NCBI RefSeq assembly: GCF_013085465.1
Contig: NZ_CP049838.1
Span: 744,001-808,000 of the forward strand
DNA from: Streptomyces asoensis
Lineage (GTDB): Bacteria > Actinomycetota > Actinomycetes > Streptomycetales > Streptomycetaceae
DNA: 64,000 nucleotides
Direction: 5' to 3'
Shown: piece by piece, positions 8,793-17,380 of the stretch
Layout: every line of letters starts with the position of its first letter
Position numbering within the stretch: the stretch's first letter is position 1
The notes under the pieces: model-generated
The model's database searches: none
What the model saw: the letters and a program-made list of their open reading frames with translations, nothing else
Told to the model about the DNA's origin: nothing
Made by a program: the position numbers and the translations under genes

Positions 8793-10306
8793 GGATGGCC
8801 CGATTCCGTCCGCTGGGCGGATTCGTGCAGGTCGGGCTGGTCCAGGTCGCCCGCCGCCACATGGGCCAGGACGACCTCGTACAGGTCGCTGCCGGCCGCG
8901 AGAAGCTGGCGTTCGAGGACGGGTTCGGCGCTGCGGACGTGTTCGCGGACGGTCTGCGCGTGCACCCCGAGCAACTGGGCGGCGCGTTCGGCGTTGCCGC
9001 CGGCGGCGATCCAGGCGCGCAGCGTGCCGCGCAGGTCCCGGCCGTCGGAATCGAGGCGGGCCAGCAGTTCCCGCGCCCAGGCGCGCAGGGCCGGGCCGCC
9101 GAGCAGCTCGCCGAGCCGGGCGGGGGCCGCCGGGGTCCCTGTCAGGTGCCCGGCTATGGCGACCTGGGTGTGGAGTGCGAGGTGGACCGCGGCCCGGACG
9201 GTGAGGTCGGAGAAGTCCGCGCGCAGCAGGATCTCGACGCGCTCCATGCGGGCGCGGACGGTGTTGCGGCTGACGCCGAGCACCTTCGCCGCGTTGACGG
9301 CGGTGAACTCCAGGCCGAGCCGGGTGGTGGCGAGGAGTTCGGCGCGGGTGTGGTGCGGGAGGGTGTCGAGGGGGCGCAGCAGCCGGGTCGTCCAGGTACG
9401 CAGGACCTCGGGGTCCATCAGGCGTTCGGGGTGGGTGCGTTCGGCGTAGACAGCCGTCTTGTCGGGGCGGAAGCGGGCGACGGCGAGGGCGCTGACGGCC
9501 TGTCCGTAGGCGGTGGCGGTGCGGGCGAGGCTCTGGAGGGCGCTGCCGCCGAGGAACGCGCCGGCGTGCCGGTCGCACAGGGCACGCAGTGCACGGCCCG
9601 CGGTGTCGTTCGGGACGACGACGATGACATGGCCGTCCATGGCGGGACAGCGCACCACGAGAGCCTCGTCGTGGGTCGCCGCCACGCAGGCCGCCGCGAG
9701 ACGGTCGCGTTCCTCGGGGCTGGTCTCGACCACGTAGACACAGGCGGTGTCGGTGTCGAGCAGACCGGGCCACAGGCCGGCGGCGACGCGGCGGGCGGCG
9801 ACGGTGTCCTCGACCATGAGCAGCTGGAGGATGGCCAGGCGCAGGTCGGCGGTGGCGCGGGCCAGCCGGTGTCCGGTCGCGGCGGTCTCCTGCGCGCGCA
9901 GCAGGAGTTCGAGGACGCCCACGGTGTGCGTGACGATGGCGGCGGCGCGCCGGTCGAAGGGACTCGTCCGGGTCACGGCGAGCACGCCCGACGAGACCGG
10001 GCGCGGGAGTTCGACCCTGATCAGGCGCACGAACCTGCCCTCGCCCTCCCAGGCGGCGGAGGCGAGCCGGCCGCCGGTGACGGCGGCGACCAGGCTCTCG
10101 TCCAGCGGGGTGAGCGGACCGGCGACCGCGGCGCCGGTCTCGTCGCGCAAGGAGACCGTCGCGTCGAGCGTGTCCGCCAGCCAGTCGAGGACTCTGCGGA
10201 GGTCGCCGCCGGTGGGGCGCAGATGTCCGAGGAGTTCCTGCGCCCACGCCGAGTCGGCGTCGTCCGCCGCGTCGGTGTGGGGGTTCCCGTCGTCCCGGCC
10301 GGCCAT
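8771..10306 (-). CDS. PucR-family transcriptional regulator
   Basis: 511 residues from an ATG preceded by GAGGAGAG; a GTG eight codons further upstream is possible. The N-terminal half is a GAF-like sensory part. A GGDEF-derived central part follows, then the PucR C-terminal helix-turn-helix NAAKVLGVSRNTVRARMERV. A second similar helix-turn-helix appears near the C-terminus (NAERAAQLLGVHAQTVREHV), giving two tandem DNA-binding units. PucR-type regulators usually control purine or amino-acid use. No obvious target gene adjoins; it faces the conservon and has the MFS remnant behind it. Confidence 0.82.
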   Translation of the reverse strand: MAGRDDGNPHTDAADDADSAWAQELLGHLRPTGGDLRRVLDWLADTLDATVSLRDETGAAVAGPLTPLDESLVAAVTGGRLASAAWEGEGRFVRLIRVELPRPVSSGVLAVTRTSPFDRRAAAIVTHTVGVLELLLRAQETAATGHRLARATADLRLAILQLLMVEDTVAARRVAAGLWPGLLDTDTACVYVVETSPEERDRLAAACVAATHDEALVVRCPAMDGHVIVVVPNDTAGRALRALCDRHAGAFLGGSALQSLARTATAYGQAVSALAVARFRPDKTAVYAERTHPERLMDPEVLRTWTTRLLRPLDTLPHHTRAELLATTRLGLEFTAVNAAKVLGVSRNTVRARMERVEILLRADFSDLTVRAAVHLALHTQVAIAGHLTGTPAAPARLGELLGGPALRAWARELLARLDSDGRDLRGTLRAWIAAGGNAERAAQLLGVHAQTVREHVRSAEPVLERQLLAAGSDLYEVVLAHVAAGDLDQPDLHESAQRTESGHPDSPVHR

Positions 10307-10374
10307 CTCGGCGCTCTCCTCGTCCCTCACGGCCCGTGCGGGCCGAACCAGTCATATCGGTCGGGGACGTTACC

Positions 10375-10680
10375 TCACGCGGGGCGCAACGGCCGCCCGC
10401 GGGACCGGGGTGCCGCGGGTGGATCCGTGGCGGTCAGTCGGCGGCGGGCCGACTTCCTGATGCCGACGGCGGCCAGGACGCCTCCCGCGACGCACAGCGG
10501 GCCGGTGACCACGGAGGCGGCATGCAGGCCGTTCATGAAGGCCCGGCCGCTGCCCTCGACGACGGCCGCCCGCAGCTGCGCGGGCCTGGCGTCCGAGCCG
10601 GGCGCCACGCCCATCGCGAGGGCGTCCGTGGCCTCCTCCAGGCCTGGAGGGCCGTACCGAGCGGCGTGCAGAACAGAAAC
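10375..10680 (-). pseudogene. C-terminal remnant of an MFS drug transporter (DHA2/EmrB type)
   Basis: The minus-strand frame ending at 10375 encodes about 100 residues that match the end of 14-helix DHA2 transporters: EEATDALAMG, then AFMNGLHAASVV and a last membrane helix (LCVAGGVLAAVGI) with a basic tail. The frame stays open further upstream but loses transporter character before a start codon, so roughly 400 N-terminal residues are missing. It lies divergent from a TetR gene, the usual layout of a regulator and its efflux pump, so the pump was probably deleted and the regulator left behind. Confidence 0.7.
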
Positions 10681-10887
10681 GGGCGCCGAACCGGCCGGTG
10701 GGCGCGGTGCCGAGCGGGGAGGTGTCCCGTCATACCCCTGTCGAACGAGGTACCCGTCTGCCGCCCGTGCCGTCCCCTGCCGCCCCCTGGCCGAAAAAGC
10801 CCGGTGTCGTACGATGTGAGCGTCCACCGGGGGGCGCGACCTCGCAGGTCGGCGGCCCCTTCGCAGTCGACCGGGAGGCAGTCTGAC

Positions 10888-11541
10888 GTGGCCGGTCTGC
10901 GCGCCGCCCAGAAGGAGATGACCCGTCGGCTGCTGCTGTCGACGGCGTTGGAGCTGTTCGAGGCGCGGGGCTACGCGGGCACGACGGTCGACGACATCGC
11001 GAAGGCCGCGGGCACCACCCGGGTGACGTTCTACGCCTATTTCCCCTCGCGGGCGGCGCTGATGAAGGCCCTCGTCGCGGAGCTCGACGAGCTGCTGAAG
11101 CGCGGAAGCCCGGCGGAGCCGGGGCTGCCGACCGCACCGGCCCTCGTCTCCGTCGTACGGGCGGGCGAGCGGGCGGGATTCGAGGCGTGGCTGCGCGACA
11201 CCTCCCGCCGGTGGCCGCGGATCCGTCCCTACGTGCTGGCCGCGCACGAGGCCGCGGCGGTCGAACCGGAGCTGCGCGAGCTGGTCGACCAGTGGTTCGA
11301 CGAGGTCGTCTCCGCCGTCGAGGCGGGCCTCGAACAGGCCGGCCGGTTCGACCCGGGCTCCCGGCGACTGCGTGGTTTCCTGGCGCTGACCCAGCTCGAC
11401 CAGCTCGCCCGGCGCTGGATGCGCCACGGCTGGGAGACCGACCCCGCGACGGCACTGGGGCTGCTCACCGACAGCTGGGAGTTCCTCCTCGGCGAACCGC
11501 ACGGCGGTCCTGCGGGGCCGCCGCCCCGTGGCACGGCATAA
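10888..11541 (+). CDS. TetR/AcrR-family transcriptional regulator
   Basis: 217 residues. N-terminal TetR domain at residues 12-58: LLLSTALELFEARGYAGTT, then the recognition region IAKAAGTTRVTFYAYFPSRAAL. The rest is an all-helical ligand domain. GTG start with GGAGGCA eight bases upstream. Divergent from the MFS remnant, it presumably once repressed that pump. The downstream YciO gene follows after 9 bases, so both may be co-transcribed. Confidence 0.88.
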   Translation: MAGLRAAQKEMTRRLLLSTALELFEARGYAGTTVDDIAKAAGTTRVTFYAYFPSRAALMKALVAELDELLKRGSPAEPGLPTAPALVSVVRAGERAGFEAWLRDTSRRWPRIRPYVLAAHEAAAVEPELRELVDQWFDEVVSAVEAGLEQAGRFDPGSRRLRGFLALTQLDQLARRWMRHGWETDPATALGLLTDSWEFLLGEPHGGPAGPPPRGTA

Positions 11542-11550
11542 GCTCGGCCA

Positions 11551-12171
11551 ATGGCGAAGTACTACGACGTGCACCCCGACAACCCCCAGCCGCGCACCAT
11601 CACCCAGGTCGCGGCCGCCATCCGGGCGGACGCGCTGATCGCGTACCCGACGGATTCCTGCTACGCGCTGGGCTGCCGGCTGGGCAGCAAGAACGGCATC
11701 GACCGGATCCGGGCCATCCGCGAGCTGGACGACCGGCATCACTTCACTCTCGTGTGCCAGGACTTCGCGCAACTCGGCCAGTTCGTACGAGTGGACAAGG
11801 ACGTGTTCCGCGCGATCAAGGCGTCGACTCCGGGCAGCTACACCTTCATCCTCCCGGCGACCAAGGAGGTGCCGCGCATGCTCCAGCACCCGAAGAAGAA
11901 GACGGTGGGCGTGCGCATCCCGGACCATGTGGTCACCCAGGCCCTGCTCGCCGAACTCGGTGAACCGCTGCTGTCCAGCACCCTGTTGCTGCCCGGCGAG
12001 GACGAGCCGATGACCCAGGGCTGGGAGATCAAGGACCAGCTCGACCACGTGGTGGACGCCGTGCTGGACTCCGGGGACTGCGGCACCGAGCCGACCACGG
12101 TCATCGACTTCTCCGACGGCGAGGCGGAGATCGTGCGGCACGGGGCGGGTGACACCTCCCGGTTCGAGTAG
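11551..12171 (+). CDS. YrdC/Sua5-domain protein, YciO type
   Basis: 206 residues, one YrdC domain. Landmarks are IAYPTDSCYALGC, the KxR-like region RIRAIRELDDRHHFTLVCQD, PGSYTFILPATKEVP and GVRIPDH. TsaC/Sua5 enzymes make threonylcarbamoyl-AMP for tRNA t6A, and YciO is the paralogue whose role is less certain. Sequence length and the DDRHHFTLVC variant fit YciO better than TsaC. It follows the TetR gene closely with no clear ribosome site of its own, consistent with coupling. Confidence 0.82.
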   Translation: MAKYYDVHPDNPQPRTITQVAAAIRADALIAYPTDSCYALGCRLGSKNGIDRIRAIRELDDRHHFTLVCQDFAQLGQFVRVDKDVFRAIKASTPGSYTFILPATKEVPRMLQHPKKKTVGVRIPDHVVTQALLAELGEPLLSSTLLLPGEDEPMTQGWEIKDQLDHVVDAVLDSGDCGTEPTTVIDFSDGEAEIVRHGAGDTSRFE

Positions 12172-12315
12172 GGCCTTCCGCACCCCGGCACCCTTGCCCG
12201 GGGGTCCCGGAGGGCAGGTGGATGGTGCATGCAACGATGGTCGCTGCCCGGCCCCCACCGGGCCGGTCGATCGCTCGCCCGCTCGCCGTAGTGCACCGCG
12301 CAGAGAGGCACCCCC

Positions 12316-13071
12316 ATGACCTCCGTACAGGGAACAGCCGTGGACATCCCCACCGAGGACGGCGTCGCCGACGCCTATCTCGCGCATCCCGGTGACGGGA
12401 CACCCCGACCGGGCGTACTGCTCTACCAGGACGCCTTCGGGCTGCGTCCGCACCTGCGGGCGATGGCCGACCGGCTCGCCGAGGCCGGCTACACGGTGCT
12501 GGTCCCGAACGTGTTCTACCGGCACGGGCGCGCCCCCGTCGTGGAGTTGCCCGAGTTCATCGACCCGGGCGCGCGTCCGGAGCTCTTCGCGACCCTGGGT
12601 CCGCTCATCCAGTCCCTCACCGCCGACTCGGTCGTGCGGGACGCCGGCGCCTACCTGCGGTGGCTGGCGGAAAGCCCGCTCGTCACGGACGGCCCGGTGG
12701 CGCTGACCGGGTACTGCATGGGCGCCCGGCTCGCCCTGTGGACCGCCGGCGGGCATCCGGACCGGGTCGCGGCGGCGGCCGGCTTCCACGGCGGTCGGCT
12801 CGTGACCGACGCGCCGGACAGCCCGCACCTGGCGGTCGAGCACATCACGGCCGAGGTGTATTTCGGCCACGCCGACAACGACCACTCCCTGCCGCCCGAG
12901 CAGATCGAGCGCTTCGAGGAGGCCCTCACGGCTGCGGGCGTCCGTCACACGTGCGAGGTCTACGCCGGCGCCGAGCACGGTTACACGCAGGCCGACACCA
13001 CCGCGTACGACGAGGAGAGCTCCGAGCGGCACTGGGCCGCACTGCTGGAGCTGCTGAAGCGCACCTTCTGA
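12316..13071 (+). CDS. Dienelactone hydrolase-family protein
   Basis: 251 residues, alpha/beta hydrolase of the DLH family. The nucleophile elbow GYCMGA carries Cys in place of Ser, the acid is in FGHADNDHSLP, and the His in AGAEHGYTQ, giving the DLH triad Cys-Asp-His. DLH enzymes hydrolyse cyclic dienelactones in chlorocatechol breakdown, but many actinobacterial members are unassigned carboxylesterases. No aromatic-degradation genes are nearby. Single gene, followed by a strong terminator. Confidence 0.85.
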   Translation: MTSVQGTAVDIPTEDGVADAYLAHPGDGTPRPGVLLYQDAFGLRPHLRAMADRLAEAGYTVLVPNVFYRHGRAPVVELPEFIDPGARPELFATLGPLIQSLTADSVVRDAGAYLRWLAESPLVTDGPVALTGYCMGARLALWTAGGHPDRVAAAAGFHGGRLVTDAPDSPHLAVEHITAEVYFGHADNDHSLPPEQIERFEEALTAAGVRHTCEVYAGAEHGYTQADTTAYDEESSERHWAALLELLKRTF

Positions 13072-13140
13072 GCACCGGGACCGAGCAACGGGCCGGGCAA
13101 CGGGCCGAGCAACGGGACTGAGCAACAGGACCGGGCAACG
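13072..13140 (+). repeat. Imperfect 12-13 base tandem repeat (GGGCCGAGCAAC type)
   Basis: About five degenerate copies of a unit like GGGCCGGGCAAC lie between the hydrolase stop codon and its terminator. The run is non-coding on the plus strand. Probably slippage-derived. Confidence 0.7.
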
Positions 13141-13184
13141 GGACGCCCCTGGCACGAGTCGTGCCGAGGGCGTCCTTTCGTTTT
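13141..13184 (+). terminator. Strong intrinsic terminator of the hydrolase gene
   Basis: Nested arms GGACGCCC/GGGCGTCC and GGCACGA/TCGTGCC form a near-continuous stem (13141-13175), followed by TTTCGTTTT. One of the few classical U-tract terminators in the window. Confidence 0.88.
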
Positions 13185-13235
13185 CTGTCTCCGCCTCTGT
13201 TTCTGTCTCCGCCTCTGTTTCTGTCTCCGCCTCTG
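13182..13235 (+). repeat. Three perfect 18-base tandem repeats
   Basis: The unit TTTCTGTCTCCGCCTCTG is repeated three times without mismatch immediately after the terminator. The plus strand is pyrimidine-rich. It ends 9 bases before a TTGACA hexamer (13245-13250) that may serve as the -35 box of the glucanase gene. Confidence 0.85.
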
Positions 13236-13272
13236 TCCACGTTGTTGACATGGGCACAACCTCGATGCGACT

Positions 13273-13288
13273 TTGAGAGCGCTCTCAA
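13273..13288. promoter_or_regulatory. LacI-family-type operator, perfect palindrome
   Basis: TTGAGAGCGCTCTCAA is a perfect 16-base palindrome centred on GC, the pattern recognised by LacI-family sugar repressors such as CebR-like proteins (GAGCGCTC core). It lies about 25 bases downstream of TTGACA at 13245, where it would block transcription of the glucanase gene. Confidence 0.7.
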
Positions 13289-13328
13289 CATGGTACGGAC
13301 CAACCCCACAGGCCTACCCGCACGGAGG

Positions 13329-13344
13329 TGGAGAGTGCTCTCAA
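13329..13344. promoter_or_regulatory. Second operator copy overlapping the glucanase start codon
   Basis: TGGAGAGTGCTCTCAA differs from the first site at two positions and contains the GTG start codon at 13335. Centre-to-centre spacing is 56 bases, suited to cooperative binding or looping. Confidence 0.6.
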
Positions 13345-14525
13345 GGATCACGCTCACACTCAGAATCGCCGGAGCCGCCGCTCTCGTCGGCGCGCTGCTC
13401 TCCCTCGGCCCCCCGGCCCAGGCGGCCGTCCCCGACACCATCCCGCTGAAGATCACCAACAACTCGGGGCGCGGCGAAGCCCTCTACGTCTACAACCTCG
13501 GCACCCAGCTGACGACGGGCCGGCAGGGCTGGGCGGACGCGAACGGCACCTTCCACGCCTGGCCCGCCGGCGGCAACCCGCCCACACCCGCGCCCGACGC
13601 CTCGATCGCGGGCCCGGCCGCCGGACAGTCCGCCACCATCCGGATGCCCAAGTTCTCCGGCCGGGTCTACTTCTCGTACGGACAGAAGCTCGACTTCAGA
13701 CTGACCACCGGCGGACTCGTGCAGCCGGCCGTGCAGAACCCGACCGACCCGAACCGGAACATCCTGTTCAACTGGTCGGAGTACACGCTGAACGACTCCG
13801 GGCTGTGGCTGAACAGCACTCAGGTCGACATGTTCTCCGCGCCGTACGCGGTCGGCGTGCAGCGTGCCGACGGGACCACCATCAGCACCGGGCACCTCAA
13901 GTCGGGCGGCTACAACGGCTTCTTCAACGCCCTGCGCGGACAGCCCGGCGGCTGGGCGAACCTCATCCAGACCCGGTCCGACGGCACGGTACTGCGGGCT
14001 CTCGCCCCGCTGTACGGGGTGGAGACGGGCGCCCTCCCGGCGAACGTCATGGACGACTACGTCAACCGCGTCTGGCAGAAGTACGCGACGAGCACGCTGA
14101 CCGTCACCCCGTTCGCCGACCAGCCGGGCACCAAGTACTACGGCCGGGTCTCGGGCGGGGTCATGAACTTCACCAACTCCTCCGGCGCGGTCGTGACCAG
14201 CTTCCAGAAGCCGGACGCGGCCAGCATCTTCGGCTGTCACGGGCTGCTGGACGCGCCGAACGACGCCGTGCGCGGACCGATCTCCCGCACCCTGTGCGCG
14301 GGCTTCAACCGCTCCACACTCCTGGTCAACCCCAACCAGCCGGACACCACGACGGCGAACTTCTACCAGGACACGGTGACCAACCACTACGCCCGCAAGA
14401 TCCACGCTCAGATGGCAAACGGCAAGGCGTACGCGTTCGCCTTCGACGACGTCGGGCAGCAGGAGTCCCTCGTCCACGACGGCTCGCCGAGCCAGGCGTA
14501 CCTGACGCTCGACCCGCTGAACTGA
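13335..14525 (+). CDS. Secreted GH64 beta-1,3-glucanase (laminaripentaose-producing type)
   Basis: 396 residues. A signal peptide (residues 1-33, ending PPAQAAV) directs export. The body is a GH64 catalytic domain: PLKITNNSGRGEALYVYNLG, RVYFSYGQKLDFRL, NWSEYTLNDSGLWLNSTQVDMFSAPY, and GCHGLLDAPND. GH64 enzymes split beta-1,3-glucans of fungal walls. The GTG start is supported by GGAGG seven bases upstream and directly precedes the signal peptide. Two LacI-type operators flank the start, implying induction by a glucan-derived sugar. No carbohydrate-binding module is attached. Confidence 0.9.
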   Translation: MLSRITLTLRIAGAAALVGALLSLGPPAQAAVPDTIPLKITNNSGRGEALYVYNLGTQLTTGRQGWADANGTFHAWPAGGNPPTPAPDASIAGPAAGQSATIRMPKFSGRVYFSYGQKLDFRLTTGGLVQPAVQNPTDPNRNILFNWSEYTLNDSGLWLNSTQVDMFSAPYAVGVQRADGTTISTGHLKSGGYNGFFNALRGQPGGWANLIQTRSDGTVLRALAPLYGVETGALPANVMDDYVNRVWQKYATSTLTVTPFADQPGTKYYGRVSGGVMNFTNSSGAVVTSFQKPDAASIFGCHGLLDAPNDAVRGPISRTLCAGFNRSTLLVNPNQPDTTTANFYQDTVTNHYARKIHAQMANGKAYAFAFDDVGQQESLVHDGSPSQAYLTLDPLN

Positions 14526-14542
14526 AGTGAACTGAGCGCGCA

Positions 14543-14589
14543 CGACGACGTCCCGCACGCGGAGGGAGCCCGCGTGCGGGACGTCGTCG
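14543..14589. terminator. Bidirectional hairpin between glucanase and protease genes
   Basis: Twenty-base perfect arms (14543-14562 and 14570-14589) with a 7-base loop lie between two convergent genes. No T-run follows, which is common in Streptomyces. It should end transcription from both sides. Confidence 0.85.
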
Positions 14590-14614
14590 GTCGGAGCGGA
14601 TCAGCCGGTCGTGA

Positions 14615-17020
14615 TCAGCCGGTCGTGACGGCGGTGTCGTCCACGACGAAGCTGGTCTGGAGCGAGGAGTCCTCGACGCCCGAGAACTTCAGCGCCACGG
14701 TGGAGCCCGCGAAGGATCCGAGGCTGAAGGACTTCTGGACGTAGCCGCTGGCGGCATTGAGGTTGGAGTAGGTGGCCAGGGTGGTGGATCCGGCGGTGAC
14801 CGTCAGCTTGTCGTACTGCGTGCTGGTGGTGGTCTCGGCCGTGTCGACGTGCAGGTAGAAGGTGAACGTGGTGTTGGTGCAGCCGCTCGGGATCGTCACC
14901 GACTGCGTCAGCGTGTCGGTGTGGGTCGATCCGTAGCCGTCGAGCCAGGCCTTGTAGGAGCCGGTGCGGGCCGCCTGGCTGCTGGAGTTGGTGATCACAC
15001 CACTCGTCGCCGTCCAGGTGGTGTTGCCCGACTCGAAGCCCGCGTTGCCCAGCAGCTGCGTGGCGGTGCAGGAGCCGCCGCCACCGGAGGAGCTGACCGT
15101 CCAGGTGAAGGCCGCGGTACCGGTCGCGCCGGTGCTGTCGGTCACCGTGACGGTGGTGCTGGAGGAGCCGGCCGTGGTCGGCGTACCGGAGATCAGGCCG
15201 GTCGAGCTGCTGATCGACAGACCGGCGGGCAGACCGGTCGCGGCGTACGTCAGCGAGCCGCTGTTGGTGCTGCTGGCGGAGATCTGGAGGCTCACCGCGG
15301 TGCCGACCGTGGCGGACTGGCTGCCCGGGTTGGTCACCGAGACGCCCGTCGACGGGACGGTGATGTGGCTGCCGACGTTGATGCCGGCGAAGGCGTTGCC
15401 GACCCCGGCGTACTGGGTGGAGCTGGAGCCGTACAGCGCCGTGGCCGCGCTGAGGGCGGCGGTGCGGGCGCCCGCGTAGTTGGTGCTGGACGTCATGTAC
15501 GTCGTCAGCGCCTTGTACCAGATCTGGAGGGCCGCGGCCCGGCCGATGCCCGCGACGGCGACGCCGTCGGAGGTCGGGCTGTTGTAGGTGACGCCGTTGA
15601 TGGTCTTGCTGCCGCTGCCCTCGGAGAGCAGGTAGAACATGTGGTTCGCCGGGCCCGAGGAGTAGTGGACGTCGAGGTTGCCGACGCCGGAGTACCAGCT
15701 GTCGGCGGAGCCGCCGTCCTTGTCGGGCTCGTCCATGTACCGCAGCGGGGTGCCGTCCCCGTTGATGTCGATCTTCTCGCCGATGAGGTAGTCACCGACG
15801 TCGGAGGAGTTGTTCGCGTAGAACTCCACGCCCGTGCCGAAGATGTCGGAGGTCGCCTCGTTCAGACCGCCCGACTCACCCGTGTAGTTGAGGTTCGCGG
15901 TGTTGGAGGTGACACCGTGGCTCATCTCGTGGCCGGCGACGTCCAGCGAGGTCAGCGCGTGGGTGCTGCTGGTGCCGTCGCCGTAGGTCATGCAGAAGCA
16001 GTCGTCGTCCCAGAAGGCGTTGACGTACGCCGTGCTGTAGTGGACGCGGGAGTAGGCGGCGACGCCGTCGTTCTTGATGCCGCTGCGGCCGAAGGTGTTC
16101 TTGTAGAAGTCCCAGGTCGTCTGGGCACCGAAGTGCGCGTCGACGCCGGCGGTCTGCGTGTTGGAGCCGGAGCCGGTGCCCCACGTGTCGTCGGCGTCCG
16201 TCATCAGGGTGCCGGTGCCGGACGTGCCGTTGTTGAGGCTGTACGTCTTGTGCGTGCCGCGCGTGGTGTCGTTCAGCTGGTACGTCGAGCCGGACAGCGT
16301 GGTGCCGATGGTGACGGTTCCGCTGTACTGGCTGTTGCCGGTGCCGGTCTCGATGCCCTCGAACTGGGAGAGCTTCGCGCCGGTGGCGGCGTCGGTGATG
16401 ACGTGCAGCTTGCTCGGCGTGCCGTCGTCCTGGAGGCCGCTGACCACGGTCTCCCAGGCGAGCTTGGGCGTGCCTTCGCCGGCCCAGATCACCTTGCGCG
16501 CGCTCTGTGCGGCGGGGCTCTCCGCGTCGAGCGCCTTGGCCGCCGTCAGGGCCTTGGTCTCGGCGGCCGCCTTGCTGTACGTGGCGGTCGTGGACTTGAC
16601 CGAGACGGTGCGGCGGTTGTTGTTGAAGGTCGTGCTCACCGTGCCGGCGGCCAGCGAGGCCGGGGGCGTGTGCACGACGAGGTCGCCGCCGAGGACGGGC
16701 AGACCGGCGTAGGTCCGCTCGTAGCGCGTGTGCAGGGTGCCGTCGTTGTCCTTCACGACGTCCTTGACGACCAGCTTCTCCTGGGCGCCGAGGCCGAGGG
16801 ACTCGGCCGTGTCCGTCGTCTTCGCCTCGGCGCTCCTGATCAGCGTCGTGCGCTGGGCGGGCGTGAGGTCGGCGGGCAGACCACCGGCGCGCACGGGGCT
16901 GGGGTGGGGGGCTGCGGGCAGCGCGGTCGCCGGAACCGTCTGGACACCGAGGGCCACGAGTGCGGCGGTGGAGAGCAGGGCCGCTCCGACCGTGGTCCGC
17001 TTGCGGGGGTTGGGTCTCAC
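14615..17020 (-). CDS. Secreted M4 (thermolysin-like) metalloprotease with Ig-like and C-terminal jelly-roll domains
   Basis: 801 residues from GTG with AGGAG at 5-base spacing. Order: signal peptide (1-36), FTP/PepSY pro-region (about 45-210), peptidase M4 (about 220-560) with zinc site H364-E-M-S-H368 and third ligand E388 in GLNEATSD, a putative Ig/cadherin-like domain (PGSQSATVGTAVSLQIS, about 565-655), a Gly-rich linker, and a C-terminal beta domain with a Cys at each end of its first half. The last two domains may bind substrate or be removed. Extracellular neutral protease; the pro-region suggests autoactivation. Confidence 0.93.
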   Translation of the reverse strand: MRPNPRKRTTVGAALLSTAALVALGVQTVPATALPAAPHPSPVRAGGLPADLTPAQRTTLIRSAEAKTTDTAESLGLGAQEKLVVKDVVKDNDGTLHTRYERTYAGLPVLGGDLVVHTPPASLAAGTVSTTFNNNRRTVSVKSTTATYSKAAAETKALTAAKALDAESPAAQSARKVIWAGEGTPKLAWETVVSGLQDDGTPSKLHVITDAATGAKLSQFEGIETGTGNSQYSGTVTIGTTLSGSTYQLNDTTRGTHKTYSLNNGTSGTGTLMTDADDTWGTGSGSNTQTAGVDAHFGAQTTWDFYKNTFGRSGIKNDGVAAYSRVHYSTAYVNAFWDDDCFCMTYGDGTSSTHALTSLDVAGHEMSHGVTSNTANLNYTGESGGLNEATSDIFGTGVEFYANNSSDVGDYLIGEKIDINGDGTPLRYMDEPDKDGGSADSWYSGVGNLDVHYSSGPANHMFYLLSEGSGSKTINGVTYNSPTSDGVAVAGIGRAAALQIWYKALTTYMTSSTNYAGARTAALSAATALYGSSSTQYAGVGNAFAGINVGSHITVPSTGVSVTNPGSQSATVGTAVSLQISASSTNSGSLTYAATGLPAGLSISSSTGLISGTPTTAGSSSTTVTVTDSTGATGTAAFTWTVSSSGGGGSCTATQLLGNAGFESGNTTWTATSGVITNSSSQAARTGSYKAWLDGYGSTHTDTLTQSVTIPSGCTNTTFTFYLHVDTAETTTSTQYDKLTVTAGSTTLATYSNLNAASGYVQKSFSLGSFAGSTVALKFSGVEDSSLQTSFVVDDTAVTTG

Positions 17021-17380
17021 TCGTTCTCCTACTGCGGCGGCCGCGGGGAACGGCCGGTGACAGACCGGGCAGACGGGTGTGCTGTCCGGGACGAGCTGAG
17101 TTGTGCGGGACCGTGAGCATGGGAAGACAACTTGCCGCTGGTGCGCGGTAGTTGGGTGGGAGAATGGCAGGCTTGACAGTGGCATGTCAGCCAAAGCCGG
17201 ACGCTTCGAGGGTTATCCCTCGGTGCCGGGCGGAGACGGAGCCCCCACCCCCCGGCCCCGCTGTGAGAACCCTGTGCGCGGGCTGTCCCGACGGCCGAGG
17301 GGCGGGCCGCTCGGGCCGGTGCGCGCCGCCCCGGCCGTGAGATCATCGGCAACCGGAAAAAGGGGATCTGCGCGAGGACG
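17021..17380. other. 360-base gap between the protease and a methyltransferase gene
   Basis: This divergent intergenic region must hold promoters for both neighbours. The only structure noticed is an inverted repeat, TGACA-GTGGCA-TGTCA (17174-17189 region), about 155 bases upstream of the protease start, a candidate regulator site. No convincing small gene was found in it. Confidence 0.5.

Noticed and set aside
13182..13235. Three 18-base repeats as a mini CRISPR array
   Set aside because: Units are contiguous without spacers and there are no cas genes.
14849..17116. 755-codon plus-strand open frame opposite the M4 protease
   Set aside because: Val/Gly/Arg-rich shadow; the minus strand encodes the HEMSH protease with signal peptide.
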